This document shows, in pieces, positions 1 to 8,136 of a stretch of DNA of 22,737 nt (its first letter is position 1; each line of letters begins with the position of its first letter). Under the pieces are notes generated by a model that was not told the origin of the DNA, ran no database searches, and saw only the letters and a list, made by a program, of their open reading frames with translations. Source of the DNA: Burkholderiales bacterium. GTDB taxonomy: Bacteria > Pseudomonadota > Gammaproteobacteria > Burkholderiales > Burkholderiaceae_C. Location: positions 1 through 22,737 of the forward strand of contig JAABPT010000101.1 of assembly GCA_011391855.1 (NCBI GenBank). Reading direction: 5' to 3'. A program made the translations under genes and the position numbers.

Positions 1-1
1 G

Positions 2-571
2 GTGCAGCCCGAAAGCGGTCGCAGCATCGAAGCCGGTCTGTCGTGGCAGGGCGGCGCCAGCGAAGCCTCGGCCACCGTCTACCGCAACCGCGTCAGCGAT
101 CTCATCGGCTACGAGGCCGATCGCAGCCGCTGCCCGGCCGATCCGGCTTACGACTTCGGCTGCGCGGCCAATGTGAAGAGCGCCACGCTGCAGGGCGCCA
201 CGCTGGCGGCTGCGCACCGCGCCGGCCCGCTGGCGCTGAAGGCGCAATACGACTGGCTCGACGCCAGCGACGACGCCACCGGCGACCCCTTGCCGCGGCG
301 CGCCGAACACCAGGGCACGCTGGGCGCCGACTGGACCGCGGGCGCCTGGTCCTGGGCGGCCAGCGTGCTGTATGTGGGCGAGCGGCCCGACGGCGGCAAG
401 CAACTGGCCGCCGAGACCACGCTGGACCTGGCCGCCACCTGGCAGATCACCGGACCCTGGTCGCTGCAGGCCAAGCTGCTGAATGCCACCGACGAAGACC
501 GTGAACCCGTGCGCGACTACCAGGGCCTGGGCCGCCAGGCCTGGCTGGTGCTGCGGTATGCGCCGCGATGA
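2..571 (+). CDS. btuB: TonB-dependent receptor, BtuB-like, C-terminal part (5' end outside window)
   Basis: About 189 residues of an outer-membrane beta-barrel are visible. The pattern is alternating amphipathic strands with short turns, for example a strand around the motif SWAASVLYVGERPDGG and a final strand ending WLVLRYAPR. The segment LLNATDEDREPVRDYQGLGR near the end is typical of the last strands of BtuB-type receptors (N-A/L-T/F-D-x-x-Y positions). The last residue is Arg rather than the usual aromatic. The true start lies upstream of the window, so the codon at 2 is not a start. Its TGA stop overlaps the ATG of the next gene (ATGA at 568-571). Identification as a vitamin B12 receptor rests mainly on the downstream btuF-btuC-btuD genes; a receptor for another corrinoid or a siderophore is possible. 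Any cobalamin riboswitch would be upstream and cannot be seen. Confidence 0.8.
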   Translation: MQPESGRSIEAGLSWQGGASEASATVYRNRVSDLIGYEADRSRCPADPAYDFGCAANVKSATLQGATLAAAHRAGPLALKAQYDWLDASDDATGDPLPRRAEHQGTLGADWTAGAWSWAASVLYVGERPDGGKQLAAETTLDLAATWQITGPWSLQAKLLNATDEDREPVRDYQGLGRQAWLVLRYAPR

Positions 572-1482
572 CTGACGGCCGCCTCGCCATGAAGACCCCT
601 CTGCTTCGGTTCGCGGCCCGCACGCTGCTGGCCCTGGCCCTGGCGGGCGGGGCCGCCGTGGCAGCGGCTGCGGTGCAGGTCACCGACGACCGCGGCCGCA
701 CGCTCACGCTGCCGGCGCCGCCGCAGCGCATCGTGTCGCTGCTGCCGTCGCTCACCGAGACCGTGTGCGAACTGCAGGCCTGCGCCCGACTCGTCGGTAC
801 CGACCGCTTTTCCAATTGGCCCGAAGCGGTGCGTGCCTTGCCCAAGCTGGGCGGACTGGAAGACTCGCAGATCGAGCGCATCGTCTCACTCAAGCCCGAC
901 CTCGTGCTGGCGGCAGTCTCGGCGCGCGCCATCGACCGCCTGGAGGCGCTGGGCCTGCCGGTGCTGGCGCTGGAGCCGCGCAATGGCGCCGAGACGCAGC
1001 GTGTCATCGAGCGCGTGGCGCTGGCGCTGGGCGAGCCGGCGGCCGGCGCGGCGCTGGTGGCGCGTATCGAGTCGCGCATCGCCGCCGCGGCGGCCCGCGT
1101 GCCGCCGGCCTTGCGTGGCCGCACGGTGTATTTCGAGATCGCCGCCAACCCCTACGCGGCTGGCGAGGCTTCTTTCGTGGGTGAACTGCTGGCGCGGCTG
1201 CAGCTCGTCAATATCGTGCCGGCGTCGATGGGGCCGTTTCCGCAGCTCAACCCCGAATTCGTATTGCGGGCCCAGCCGGCCTTGGTGATGGCCACCACCG
1301 CGGCGGTGGCCGAGATGCCCCGCCGCCCGGGCTGGAAGTCCCTGCTGGCGCTGCAGCGCGGGCAGGTCTGCGGCTTCGGCCCTGGCGCCTACGACACCCT
1401 GGTGCGTCCCGGCCCACGCCTGGGCGCCGCCGCCGAGGCCATTGCCGACTGCCTGGTGCGGCTGGGTGGCATGCCCCAATGA
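568..1482 (+). CDS. btuF: Periplasmic cobalamin-binding protein BtuF-like
   Basis: A helical-backbone metal/corrinoid-binding protein of the TroA/BtuF superfamily (periplasmic binding protein of an ABC importer). It has an N-terminal signal peptide with an Ala-rich hydrophobic core, then the classic opening of the family: DDRGRTLTLPAPPQRIVSLLPS followed by LTETVCELQACARLVGTD, and SLKPDLVLA around residues 107-116. The mature protein would carry vitamin B12 from BtuB to BtuC/BtuD. The start at 568 overlaps the btuB stop as ATGA, suggesting translational coupling. A second ATG at 589 gives a cleaner signal peptide (MKTPLLRFAARTLLALALAG) and is the main alternative. The stop TGA overlaps the ATG of btuC by 4 bases. 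Length (304 residues) is slightly above the family norm of about 270-290. Confidence 0.87.
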   Translation: MTDGRLAMKTPLLRFAARTLLALALAGGAAVAAAAVQVTDDRGRTLTLPAPPQRIVSLLPSLTETVCELQACARLVGTDRFSNWPEAVRALPKLGGLEDSQIERIVSLKPDLVLAAVSARAIDRLEALGLPVLALEPRNGAETQRVIERVALALGEPAAGAALVARIESRIAAAAARVPPALRGRTVYFEIAANPYAAGEASFVGELLARLQLVNIVPASMGPFPQLNPEFVLRAQPALVMATTAAVAEMPRRPGWKSLLALQRGQVCGFGPGAYDTLVRPGPRLGAAAEAIADCLVRLGGMPQ

Positions 1483-2540
1483 TCCCCGCGCACTCCGCTC
1501 GCACCGCCGGCGCCACGGCGGCTCCGGTGGCACCGGCAGGGGGCGCGCCGGGTCGTCTGGGCACGCCGCTCGGCCTGGGCGTTGTTCTGGCCGCGGTGGC
1601 GCTGCTGCTGGTGCTGCTGGGTCTGGCGGCAGGCGCGCAGGGCTGGTCCTTCGCCTGGGGCGAAGACGCGGAGCTGATCACCGCCATCCGCGCCCCGCGC
1701 AGCCTGGGCGCCTTGCTCGCCGGGGCGTTGCTGGGCTTGTCGGGTGCCATCGCGCAAGGCCTGTTCCGCAACCCGCTGGCCGACCCCTACCTGCTGGGCT
1801 CGGCGGCCGGTGCCGGCCTGGGCGTGGTGCTGGTGCTGGCCGCCGGTGGCTTGCTCGGCGCCAGCCTGGGCCTGGCGGCAACGAGCCTGTTGCTGCGCCT
1901 GGGCCTGGTCGGTGCGGCCTTTGGCGGCGCTCTGGCCGGCATGGCGTTGACGCTGGTGCTGGCGCGCGGTGCCGGGCGGCCCATGGTGCTGCTGCTGGCC
2001 GGCGTGGTGGTGGGCGTGCTGCTGACGGCCTTGTCGGACCTGGTGATTCTGCTTTCGCCCGAGGCCTTGCGCGGCAAGCAGGTGTTCCTGCTCGGCACCA
2101 CCAGTTTCTTCGGTTGGCCCAGCGTGGCGGTGCTGGCCGCGGCGCTGGCGCTGGTGCTGCCGCTGGCGGTGAAGCTGTCGCGCACGCTCGACGCATTGGT
2201 GCTGGGCGAGGCCAGCGCGGCCAGCCTGGGCCTGCCGCTGCCGCGCCTGCGGCTGGCGCTGGTGGCGTTGATGGCGCTGGCCACCGGCACCGCAGTGGCG
2301 CAGGCCGGGCTGGTGGCCTTCGTCGGCCTGGTGGCACCGCACCTGGTGCGACGGCTGGTAGTGGCGCGGCATGGTGCGCTGCTGGCGCTGTCGGCACTGG
2401 CCGGCGGTGTGCTGTTGCTGGCGGCCGATATTGCCGCGCGCAGCGTGATCGCGCCGCAGGAACTGCCGGTGGGCGTGCTCACCGCGGTCTTCGGCGGCGG
2501 CTATTTGATGCTGCTGCTGCGGCAGCGGCTGGCGCGCTGA
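1479..2540 (+). CDS. btuC: Cobalamin ABC transporter permease, FecCD family
   Basis: An inner-membrane permease of the FecCD/BtuC family, 353 residues, with about ten hydrophobic segments after a Pro/Ala-rich cytoplasmic N-terminus of about 25 residues. The family signature is clear: an R-x-P-R-S-L-G motif near residue 70, then LAGALLGLSGAIAQGLFRNP and LADPYLLGSAAGAGLG. Near the end, GLVAFVGLVAPHLVRRLVV is the coupling-helix region that contacts the ATPase. It translocates the corrinoid delivered by BtuF. The ATG lies in an ATGA overlap with btuF, and btuD starts 25 bases after the stop. The family also includes haem and ferric-siderophore permeases; cobalamin is preferred because of the btuF homology and operon layout. 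Confidence 0.88.
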   Translation: MIPAHSARTAGATAAPVAPAGGAPGRLGTPLGLGVVLAAVALLLVLLGLAAGAQGWSFAWGEDAELITAIRAPRSLGALLAGALLGLSGAIAQGLFRNPLADPYLLGSAAGAGLGVVLVLAAGGLLGASLGLAATSLLLRLGLVGAAFGGALAGMALTLVLARGAGRPMVLLLAGVVVGVLLTALSDLVILLSPEALRGKQVFLLGTTSFFGWPSVAVLAAALALVLPLAVKLSRTLDALVLGEASAASLGLPLPRLRLALVALMALATGTAVAQAGLVAFVGLVAPHLVRRLVVARHGALLALSALAGGVLLLAADIAARSVIAPQELPVGVLTAVFGGGYLMLLLRQRLAR

Positions 2541-2565
2541 ACGGTATTGGGATGAAGGCGCTGCG

Positions 2566-3357
2566 ATGAAGGCCGATGCGACACCGCTGCTGCAGGCCGA
2601 GGGGCTGACGCTGCGCCTGGGCGGCCGGCGTGTCGTCGACGCCGTTTCGCTGGCCTTGCGCGGTGGCGAATGGGTGGCACTCGTCGGCCCCAACGGCGCC
2701 GGCAAGAGCACGCTGCTGCAATTGCTGGCCGGTCTGCGCGGCGCCGACGGCGGCAGCGTGCGCCTGGCCGGCCGGGCGCTGCACGACTGGCCGACGCGTG
2801 AGCGTGCGCAGCGGCTGGCCTGGTTGTCGCAGCAGGGCGAAGCCGACGGCGATATTGCCGCGGGCGATGTCGTGCGCCTGGGCCGGCTGCCGCGGCACGG
2901 ACTGTTCGGTGCGCCCGATGCCAGCGACGAAGCCGCCGTCGGCGCGGCCATGGCCGAAACCGCCTGCACCGAATTTGCTGCGCGCCGGTTGAGTGAACTC
3001 TCCGGCGGCGAGCGCCAGCGCGTGCTGCTGGCGCGCGCACTGGCCGTGGGCTCGCCGCTGCTGCTGCTGGACGAACCCACCACGCACCTGGACGCGCCGC
3101 ACCAGCGTGCGCTGCTGCGCAGCCTGGCGGCGCGCGCCCGCAGCGGCTGCGCCGTGCTTTCGGTGCTGCACGACGTGACGCTGGCGCTGGCCGCCGACCG
3201 CGTGCTGGTCATGGACCAGGGCCGGCTGGTGGCCGACGGCGCACCCGCCGCCGCCGAATTGCGTGCGGCGCTGGTGGCGGTCTTCGGCGCCGCCTTCAGT
3301 GTGGAGTGCGTGGCCTCGCCCTCGGGCCCGCGCTGGGTGGCATTGCCGGCGTTGTGA
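2566..3357 (+). CDS. btuD: Cobalamin ABC transporter ATP-binding protein
   Basis: ABC ATPase of 263 residues, of the iron-siderophore/cobalamin importer class. Walker A is GPNGAGKST at residues 41-49, the ABC signature LSGGERQR is at about 145-152, Walker B LLLLDEP is at about 165-171 and the switch histidine is in VLHDV at about 202. It drives import through BtuC. The start was chosen at the ATG 25 bases after btuC; an ATG at 2551 is followed by a stop after five codons and is not usable. The stop codon overlaps the ATG of the next gene by one base (TGATG, 3355-3359), a typical coupled junction. Nothing unusual is seen in the active-site motifs. Confidence 0.9.
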   Translation: MKADATPLLQAEGLTLRLGGRRVVDAVSLALRGGEWVALVGPNGAGKSTLLQLLAGLRGADGGSVRLAGRALHDWPTRERAQRLAWLSQQGEADGDIAAGDVVRLGRLPRHGLFGAPDASDEAAVGAAMAETACTEFAARRLSELSGGERQRVLLARALAVGSPLLLLDEPTTHLDAPHQRALLRSLAARARSGCAVLSVLHDVTLALAADRVLVMDQGRLVADGAPAAAELRAALVAVFGAAFSVECVASPSGPRWVALPAL

Positions 3358-4172
3358 TGGGGCCGGGCGTGGGACCGCAGCGCATCGTCTGCCTCACCGA
3401 GGAAACCACCGAGTGGCTGTACCTGCTGGGGGAGGACGCGCGCATCGTCGGCATCAGCGGCTACACCGTGCGGCCCAGGCGGGCGCGGCAGGAGAAGCCG
3501 CGCGTGTCGGCGTTCCTGGACGGCAAGATCGACCGCATCGTGGCGCTGCAACCCGACCTGGTGATTGGCTTTTCCGACATGCAGGCCGCGCTGGCCGACA
3601 AGCTCATCCGCGCCGGCCTGAATGTCTTCATCACCAACCAGCGCAGCGTGGCCGAGATCTTCGCCACGCTGCGGCTGGTGGCGGCCCTGGTGGGGGCGCA
3701 CGAGCGCGCCGAGGCCTGGATTTCGACCTGCCAGGCACGGCACGCCGAGATCGCCGCAGTGGCCGCGGCCTGGCCGCGCCGGCCGCGTGTCTATTTCGAG
3801 GAGTGGGACGAACCGATGATCAGTGCCATCCGCTGGGTGTCGGAGCTGGTCGGCATCGCCGGCGGAGACGATATCTTCCCCGAACTGGCACTGCAATCGA
3901 TGGGCCGCGACCGCGTCATCGCCGACCCGTTGGAGCCCGCGCACCGCGCGCCCGATCTCATCGTCGGCTCCTGGTGCGGCAAGAAATTTCGCCCCGAGAA
4001 AGTGGCAGCGCGCGACGGCTGGGCCGGCGTGCCGGCGGTGCTGCAGGGCCGGCTGCACGAGATCAAGTCCTGCGACATCCTGCAGCCCGGCCCGGCGGCC
4101 CTGACCGACGGCCTGGAACAACTGCATCGCCTGTGTGCCGACTGGGCGCGGCGTACGTCCAACCACGCCTGA
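3357..4172 (+). CDS. BtuF-like binding-protein homologue without signal peptide
   Basis: A second TroA/BtuF-superfamily protein of about 271 residues. It opens with PQRIVCLTEETTEWLYLLGE, has ALQPDLVIGFSDMQ and RPRVYFEEWDEP, and ends in a C-terminal lobe with GSWCGKKFRPEKV, all consistent with a two-lobe corrinoid- or metal-binding fold. Unlike btuF it starts directly at the fold with no hydrophobic leader, so it should be cytoplasmic. Proteins of this type are commonly annotated as cobalamin-binding proteins, but their job is not well established; a role in binding or passing on imported corrinoid is an inference. The start at 3357 overlaps the btuD stop as TGATG. An in-frame ATG at 3306 exists but would overlap btuD by 52 bases and adds no signal peptide. 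It is the last gene of the operon and converges on dppF. Confidence 0.8.
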   Translation: MGPGVGPQRIVCLTEETTEWLYLLGEDARIVGISGYTVRPRRARQEKPRVSAFLDGKIDRIVALQPDLVIGFSDMQAALADKLIRAGLNVFITNQRSVAEIFATLRLVAALVGAHERAEAWISTCQARHAEIAAVAAAWPRRPRVYFEEWDEPMISAIRWVSELVGIAGGDDIFPELALQSMGRDRVIADPLEPAHRAPDLIVGSWCGKKFRPEKVAARDGWAGVPAVLQGRLHEIKSCDILQPGPAALTDGLEQLHRLCADWARRTSNHA

Positions 4173-4226
4173 ACAGGCGCCGCAGGGCTTTCCGTTCTGC
4201 TTCTTCGGTTGGCGCCAGCCAAGGGG

Positions 4227-5246
4227 TCAACCGCGCAGGTGGCAGGCCACCCAATGGCCTTCGCCGGCTGGCTTCAACACCGGTTTCTCCGTGCTGCACA
4301 GCGGGTGCTTCGCAATCGGGCAGCGTGTGTGGAAGTGGCAGCCCTGGGGCGGGTGGATGGGGCTGGGCACGTCGCCCTGCAGGGGGATGCGCTTGCGCTT
4401 GACGCTGGGGTCGGGGAGCGGCACCGCCGACAGCAGCGCTTCCGTGTAGGGGTGCAGCGGGTTCGTATACAGCGCCTTGCTCGAAGCGATCTCGACGATG
4501 CGGCCCAGGTACATCACCGCCACGCGGTGGCTGATGTGCTCCACCACGCTCAGGTCGTGCGCGATGAAGATGTAGCTCAGATTGAACTGGCTGCGCAGGT
4601 CTTCCAGCAGGTTGATCACCTGGGCCTGGATCGATACGTCCAGCGCGCTGACTGCCTCGTCGCAGACGATGAGCTTCGGGCTCACGGCCAGCGCGCGCGC
4701 GATGCCGATGCGCTGGCGCTGTCCGCCGCTGAATTCATGTGGAAAGCGCCGCATGTGGTCGGCCGCCAGGCCCACGGTTTCAAGCAGCTGCACGATGCGG
4801 TCGTGATACTGGCCGGGCGTCTTCGTCAGCTTGTGGATGATCAACGCCTCGCCAATGATGGCGCCCACCGTCATGCGTGGGTTCAGGCTGGCATACGGGT
4901 CCTGGAAGATGATCTGCATGTCGCGCGCCAGCGCACGCAGTTCGCTCTTGCCGGCGGCGGTGACGCTGCGGCCCTCGAACGACACCTCGCCCGAGGTCGG
5001 CTCGATCAAGCGCAGGATGCAGCGGCCGGTGGTGCTCTTGCCGCAGCCGCTTTCGCCGACCACGCCCAGCGTTTCGCCGGCGGCCAATTCGAAGCTGACG
5101 CCGTCCACCGCGTGCACATGGTCCACGACACGCGAGAACAGGCCGCCCTTGATGGGGAAGCGCTTGACCAGGTTCTCGACCTTGAGCAAGGGCACGTCCA
5201 GCTGTTTCGCGGGCGGCAGCGTCGTTTCCGGCCGCGGCGCGTTCAC
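4227..5246 (-). CDS. dppF: Peptide ABC transporter ATP-binding protein, DppF/OppF type
   Basis: One of two ATPases of a dipeptide/oligopeptide importer, about 339 residues. Walker A GESGCGKST is at residues 64-72, signature FSGGQRQR at about 172-179, Walker B LIVCDEAVSALD at about 192-203 and switch His in IAHDLSVVEH at about 230. The C-terminal oligopeptide-transporter domain contains a Cys-rich stretch (GCHFHTRCPIAKHPLC), known in this family as a possible iron-sulphur ligand set. The chosen start is GTG at 5246, which overlaps the dppD stop as GTGA. A longer frame opens with another GTG at 5330, but that would lie entirely within dppD and adds residues not typical of the family. It is the last gene of the operon. 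Confidence 0.9.
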   Translation of the reverse strand: MNAPRPETTLPPAKQLDVPLLKVENLVKRFPIKGGLFSRVVDHVHAVDGVSFELAAGETLGVVGESGCGKSTTGRCILRLIEPTSGEVSFEGRSVTAAGKSELRALARDMQIIFQDPYASLNPRMTVGAIIGEALIIHKLTKTPGQYHDRIVQLLETVGLAADHMRRFPHEFSGGQRQRIGIARALAVSPKLIVCDEAVSALDVSIQAQVINLLEDLRSQFNLSYIFIAHDLSVVEHISHRVAVMYLGRIVEIASSKALYTNPLHPYTEALLSAVPLPDPSVKRKRIPLQGDVPSPIHPPQGCHFHTRCPIAKHPLCSTEKPVLKPAGEGHWVACHLRG

Positions 5247-6226
5247 GAAGCGGTCTCCAGGATGCAGGCCACCTTGTGCCCGGGCGCCACCTCCACCAGC
5301 GGCGGCGTCGCACTCGTGCAGGCGGGGCACACATGCGCGCAGCGACCGGCGAAACGGCAGCCCTCGGCCGGCTCGATGAGCTTGGGCACGGTGCCCGGAA
5401 TCGCCGCCAGCCGCACCTTGTGCGTGGCCGCGGTATCGATGCGCGGGATGCTGCGGATCAGCCCTTGCGTATAGGGGTGGCGCGGATGCGCGAAAAGTTC
5501 CTCCACCGGCGCCTCTTCCACCACCTGGCCGGCGTACATCACCACCACGCGCTGCGCCGTCTCGGCCACCACGCCCATGGCGTGCGTGATCAGCATCACC
5601 GCCATGCCCAGGCGGGCCTTCAGTTCACCCATCAGGTCCAGGATCTGCGCCTGGATGGTGACGTCCAATGCCGTCGTCGGCTCGTCGGCGATCAGCAGCT
5701 GGGGGTTGCAGGCCAGCGCAATGGCGATCATCACGCGCTGTCGCATGCCGCCGCTGAACTGGTGCGGGTAGTCGCGCACGCGGCGTTCGGCCATGGGAAT
5801 GTGCACCAGCCGCAGCATCTCCACCGCGCGGTCCATCGCCGCCTTGCGCGACAAGCCCTCGTGCAGTCGCACGCTCTCGGCGATCTGGTCGCCCACCGTG
5901 AAGACCGGGTTCAGACTCGTCATCGGCTCCTGGAAGACGATGGCGATTTCCTTGGCGCGGATCTTCTGCATCTCGTCCGGCGGCAGCGGCACCAGGTCGC
6001 GGCCCTTCCACAGCACCTGGCCGGCGACGATCTTGCCCGGCGGCATGTCGATGAGCTTCATCACCGTCTTGGCGGTGACGCTCTTGCCGCAGCCGCTTTC
6101 GCCCACCACGCCCAGCGTTTCGCCGGCGTCGATGAACAGGTCCACGCCATCCACGGCATGCAGCCAGCCGTCGTCGGTCTTGAAGTGGGTCTTCAGGCCG
6201 CGGATGTCGAGCAGGCGCTGGCTCAT
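5243..6226 (-). CDS. dppD: Peptide ABC transporter ATP-binding protein, DppD/OppD type
   Basis: The partner ATPase, about 327 residues. Walker A GESGCGKS is at about 43-50, Q-loop in IVFQEPMTSLNP near 98-108, signature FSGGMRQR at about 157-164, Walker B LLIADEPTTALD at about 177-188 and switch His in LITHAMGVV. The C-terminus has the oligopeptide-transporter extension with the Cys motif GCRFAGRCAHVCPAC. The frame is open far upstream, but the family start is clearly MSQRLLDIRGLKT at 6226, in an ATGA overlap with dppC. Heterodimerisation with DppF to power DppB/DppC is expected from the family. Confidence 0.9.
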   Translation of the reverse strand: MSQRLLDIRGLKTHFKTDDGWLHAVDGVDLFIDAGETLGVVGESGCGKSVTAKTVMKLIDMPPGKIVAGQVLWKGRDLVPLPPDEMQKIRAKEIAIVFQEPMTSLNPVFTVGDQIAESVRLHEGLSRKAAMDRAVEMLRLVHIPMAERRVRDYPHQFSGGMRQRVMIAIALACNPQLLIADEPTTALDVTIQAQILDLMGELKARLGMAVMLITHAMGVVAETAQRVVVMYAGQVVEEAPVEELFAHPRHPYTQGLIRSIPRIDTAATHKVRLAAIPGTVPKLIEPAEGCRFAGRCAHVCPACTSATPPLVEVAPGHKVACILETAS

Positions 6227-7158
6227 AACACCCGCCGCGGGTCGAGCGCGTCGCGCAGGCCGTCGCCGATGAAATTGATCGTCAGCACGGCGATGAAGAT
6301 CGCCATGCCCGGGAACACCGCCCAGTGGGTGGCGATGTCCAGGTAGTCGCGGCTGTCGTTGAGGATGCGTCCCCAGGTGGGAATGTCGGGCGGGAAGCCC
6401 AGGCCCAGGAAGCTCAGCGTGCTCTCGGCAATGATGGCGGCGGCGATATTGATGGTGGCCGCCACGATCACCGGCCCCAGCGCATTGGGCAGGATGTGCC
6501 GCACCACCTGGCGCGGCACGCTGGCGCCCAAAGCGCGCGCGGCCTCGACGAATTCCTTCTCGCGCAGGCTGAAGAACTGCGCCCGCACCAGCCGCGCCAC
6601 CGGCATCCAGGAGAGGCCCCCGATGACCAGCACGATGAGCAGGAAGATGCCCACCTCGGGCCCGAACACGGCCTTCAGCGCGTCGCGGAAGAAGAAGATC
6701 AGCAGCAACAGCACCGGCAGCGTGGGCAGGCTCAGGAAGAGGTCGGTGACCCACATCAGCACGGTGTCGATCCAGCCGCGCGAGATGCCGGCGATGGCGC
6801 CGACGATGATGCCGATGAGGATGCCGGTGAACATGGCCGCGAAGCCCACCGCCAGCGAAATGCGGCCACCGTAGAGCATGCGCGCCAGCAGGTCGCGGCC
6901 CAGGTCGTCGGTGCCCAGCGGGTGCGCGCCCGAGGGGCCCTTCAGGCGCGCCGTGAAGTCGATGTCGTTGATGCCCACCTTGTAGACCAGCGGCCCCAGC
7001 AGCACCACCAGCGACAGCAGCGCCAGCAGCCACAGGCTGGCCAGCGCCAGGCGGTGGCGCTTGAAGCGCCGCCAGGCCTCGGCCCAGGGCGAGGTGCTGA
7101 CCGGTCGGCGACCGCCGGCCGCCTCAGCGGTAACTGATGCGGGGGTCGAGCCAGCCAT
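6223..7158 (-). CDS. dppC: Peptide ABC transporter permease, DppC/OppC type
   Basis: Inner-membrane permease of about 311 residues with six predicted membrane segments. The N-terminus is cytoplasmic and enters the first helix after SPWAEAWRRFKRHRLA. The family motif HPLGTDDLGRDLLARMLYGG is present, followed by the binding-protein-dependent permease EAA-type loop EFVEAARALGAS and the LPNALGP element. The last segment ends at FIGDGLRDALDPR, the normal family end. The ATG at 7158 overlaps the end of dppB by 35 bases. A shorter start is not obvious, so the N-terminal 20 residues are the least certain part. The stop overlaps dppD by 4 bases. Confidence 0.9.
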   Translation of the reverse strand: MAGSTPASVTAEAAGGRRPVSTSPWAEAWRRFKRHRLALASLWLLALLSLVVLLGPLVYKVGINDIDFTARLKGPSGAHPLGTDDLGRDLLARMLYGGRISLAVGFAAMFTGILIGIIVGAIAGISRGWIDTVLMWVTDLFLSLPTLPVLLLLIFFFRDALKAVFGPEVGIFLLIVLVIGGLSWMPVARLVRAQFFSLREKEFVEAARALGASVPRQVVRHILPNALGPVIVAATINIAAAIIAESTLSFLGLGFPPDIPTWGRILNDSRDYLDIATHWAVFPGMAIFIAVLTINFIGDGLRDALDPRRVL

Positions 7159-8083
7159 ACAGCAGGTCGGCGATCAGGTTGAACAGCACCACGAGGCAGG
7201 CGAAGACGAAAGTCACCGCCATGATCACCGGCGTGTCGTTGCGCAGGATGCTGTCGATGAGCAGGCTGCCGATGCCGGGAATGCGGAAGATCTGCTCGGT
7301 GACGATGGCGCCGCCGAAGATGCCCGGCACCTGCAGCGCCACCAGCGTCACCACCGGGATCAGCGCGTTGCGCACCACGTGCTTGAGGATGACCATGCGT
7401 TCCTTCAGGCCCTTGCTGCGCGCGGTGGTCACGTAGTCCAGCCGCACCACGTCGAGCACGCTCGAGCGCACGTAGCGCATCCAGCTCGCGGCCTGGAACA
7501 GGCCCAGCACCATGATCGGCATGATGGCCTGCTTGAACTGCACCACCCACCACTGCCAGCCCGTGGCCGCCACGTCGCCCTGGAAGACGAAGGGAAACCA
7601 GTCGAGGGTGATGCTGAAGAACAGGATGAACAGCAGCCCGGTGAAGAAGGTGGGCAGCGAAAAGCCGATGAACGACAGCGTGCTGGCGATGCGGTCGAAC
7701 CACGAATAGGGTTTGACGGCGGCCAGTACGCCCACCGGCAACGCGATCAGCAGCGCCAGCAGTTGCGACAGGCCGATGATGGCAATGGTGACCGGCAGCC
7801 GCTGCAGGATGAGCTGGTCCACGTCGATGCGGCTGATGAACGAGAAGCCCCACTCGCCTTTGAGCATGCTCGTCAGCCAGTGGATATAGCGCTGCCAGAC
7901 CGGGTCGTCCAGCCCCAGCGAGGCGCGCAGCGCCATGCGCACCTCGGGTGGCACGTTGGGGTTGGTCGCCAGTTCCTCGAAAGGGTCGCCCGGCGCCAGC
8001 GCCAGCACTGTAAACAGCACCAGGCTGATGCCCAGCAGGCTGGGCACCGCGATCAGCAGTCGGCGCAGGATGTAGGTGCCCAA
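7124..8083 (-). CDS. dppB: Peptide ABC transporter permease, DppB/OppB type (TTG start)
   Basis: Inner-membrane permease, about 319 residues, with the usual opening YILRRLLIAVPSLLGISL, a large periplasmic loop (APGDPFEELATNPNVPPEV), then the EAA-type loop DYVTTARSKGLKER and HVVRNALIP. The C-terminus LYGWLDPRISYR is characteristic of DppB. The codon in the expected start position (8083) is TTG; no ATG or GTG lies close upstream in frame and no strong ribosome-binding site is visible. Translation may depend on the preceding binding-protein gene, whose stop is 53 bases upstream. The 3' end overlaps dppC. Confidence 0.87.
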   Translation of the reverse strand: MGTYILRRLLIAVPSLLGISLVLFTVLALAPGDPFEELATNPNVPPEVRMALRASLGLDDPVWQRYIHWLTSMLKGEWGFSFISRIDVDQLILQRLPVTIAIIGLSQLLALLIALPVGVLAAVKPYSWFDRIASTLSFIGFSLPTFFTGLLFILFFSITLDWFPFVFQGDVAATGWQWWVVQFKQAIMPIMVLGLFQAASWMRYVRSSVLDVVRLDYVTTARSKGLKERMVILKHVVRNALIPVVTLVALQVPGIFGGAIVTEQIFRIPGIGSLLIDSILRNDTPVIMAVTFVFACLVVLFNLIADLLYGWLDPRISYR

Positions 8084-8136
8084 GGCGACGTCAACGCTTG
8101 TTCGAGGGGTCGCCCGGCGGTCGCATCATCCGGTGG

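Noticed and set aside
3306..3357. Longer start (ATG at 3306) for the second BtuF-like protein
   Set aside because: It overlaps btuD by 52 bases and adds no signal peptide; the TGATG junction at 3357 is the normal coupled start.
1389..4166. A very long open frame (about 925 codons) on the minus strand opposite the btu genes
   Set aside because: It is antisense to btuF-btuC-btuD, whose families are clear. Its translation is rich in Gln, Arg, His and Ala low-complexity sequence, as expected for the opposite strand of GC-rich coding DNA.
4173..4226. Possible bidirectional terminator between the btu and dpp operons
   Set aside because: Only a weak GGCGCC pairing with a long loop and no T-tract is present.
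5247..5330. Longer start (GTG at 5330) for dppF
   Set aside because: The added residues lie within dppD and do not match the family. GTG at 5246 gives a 4-base overlap and a normal N-terminus.
4209..5474. Long plus-strand frames across the dpp genes (also 5276-6346, 7061-8341 and 8098-10050)
   Set aside because: They are shadows of the peptide-transporter genes, with no domain content, biased composition and no ribosome-binding sites.
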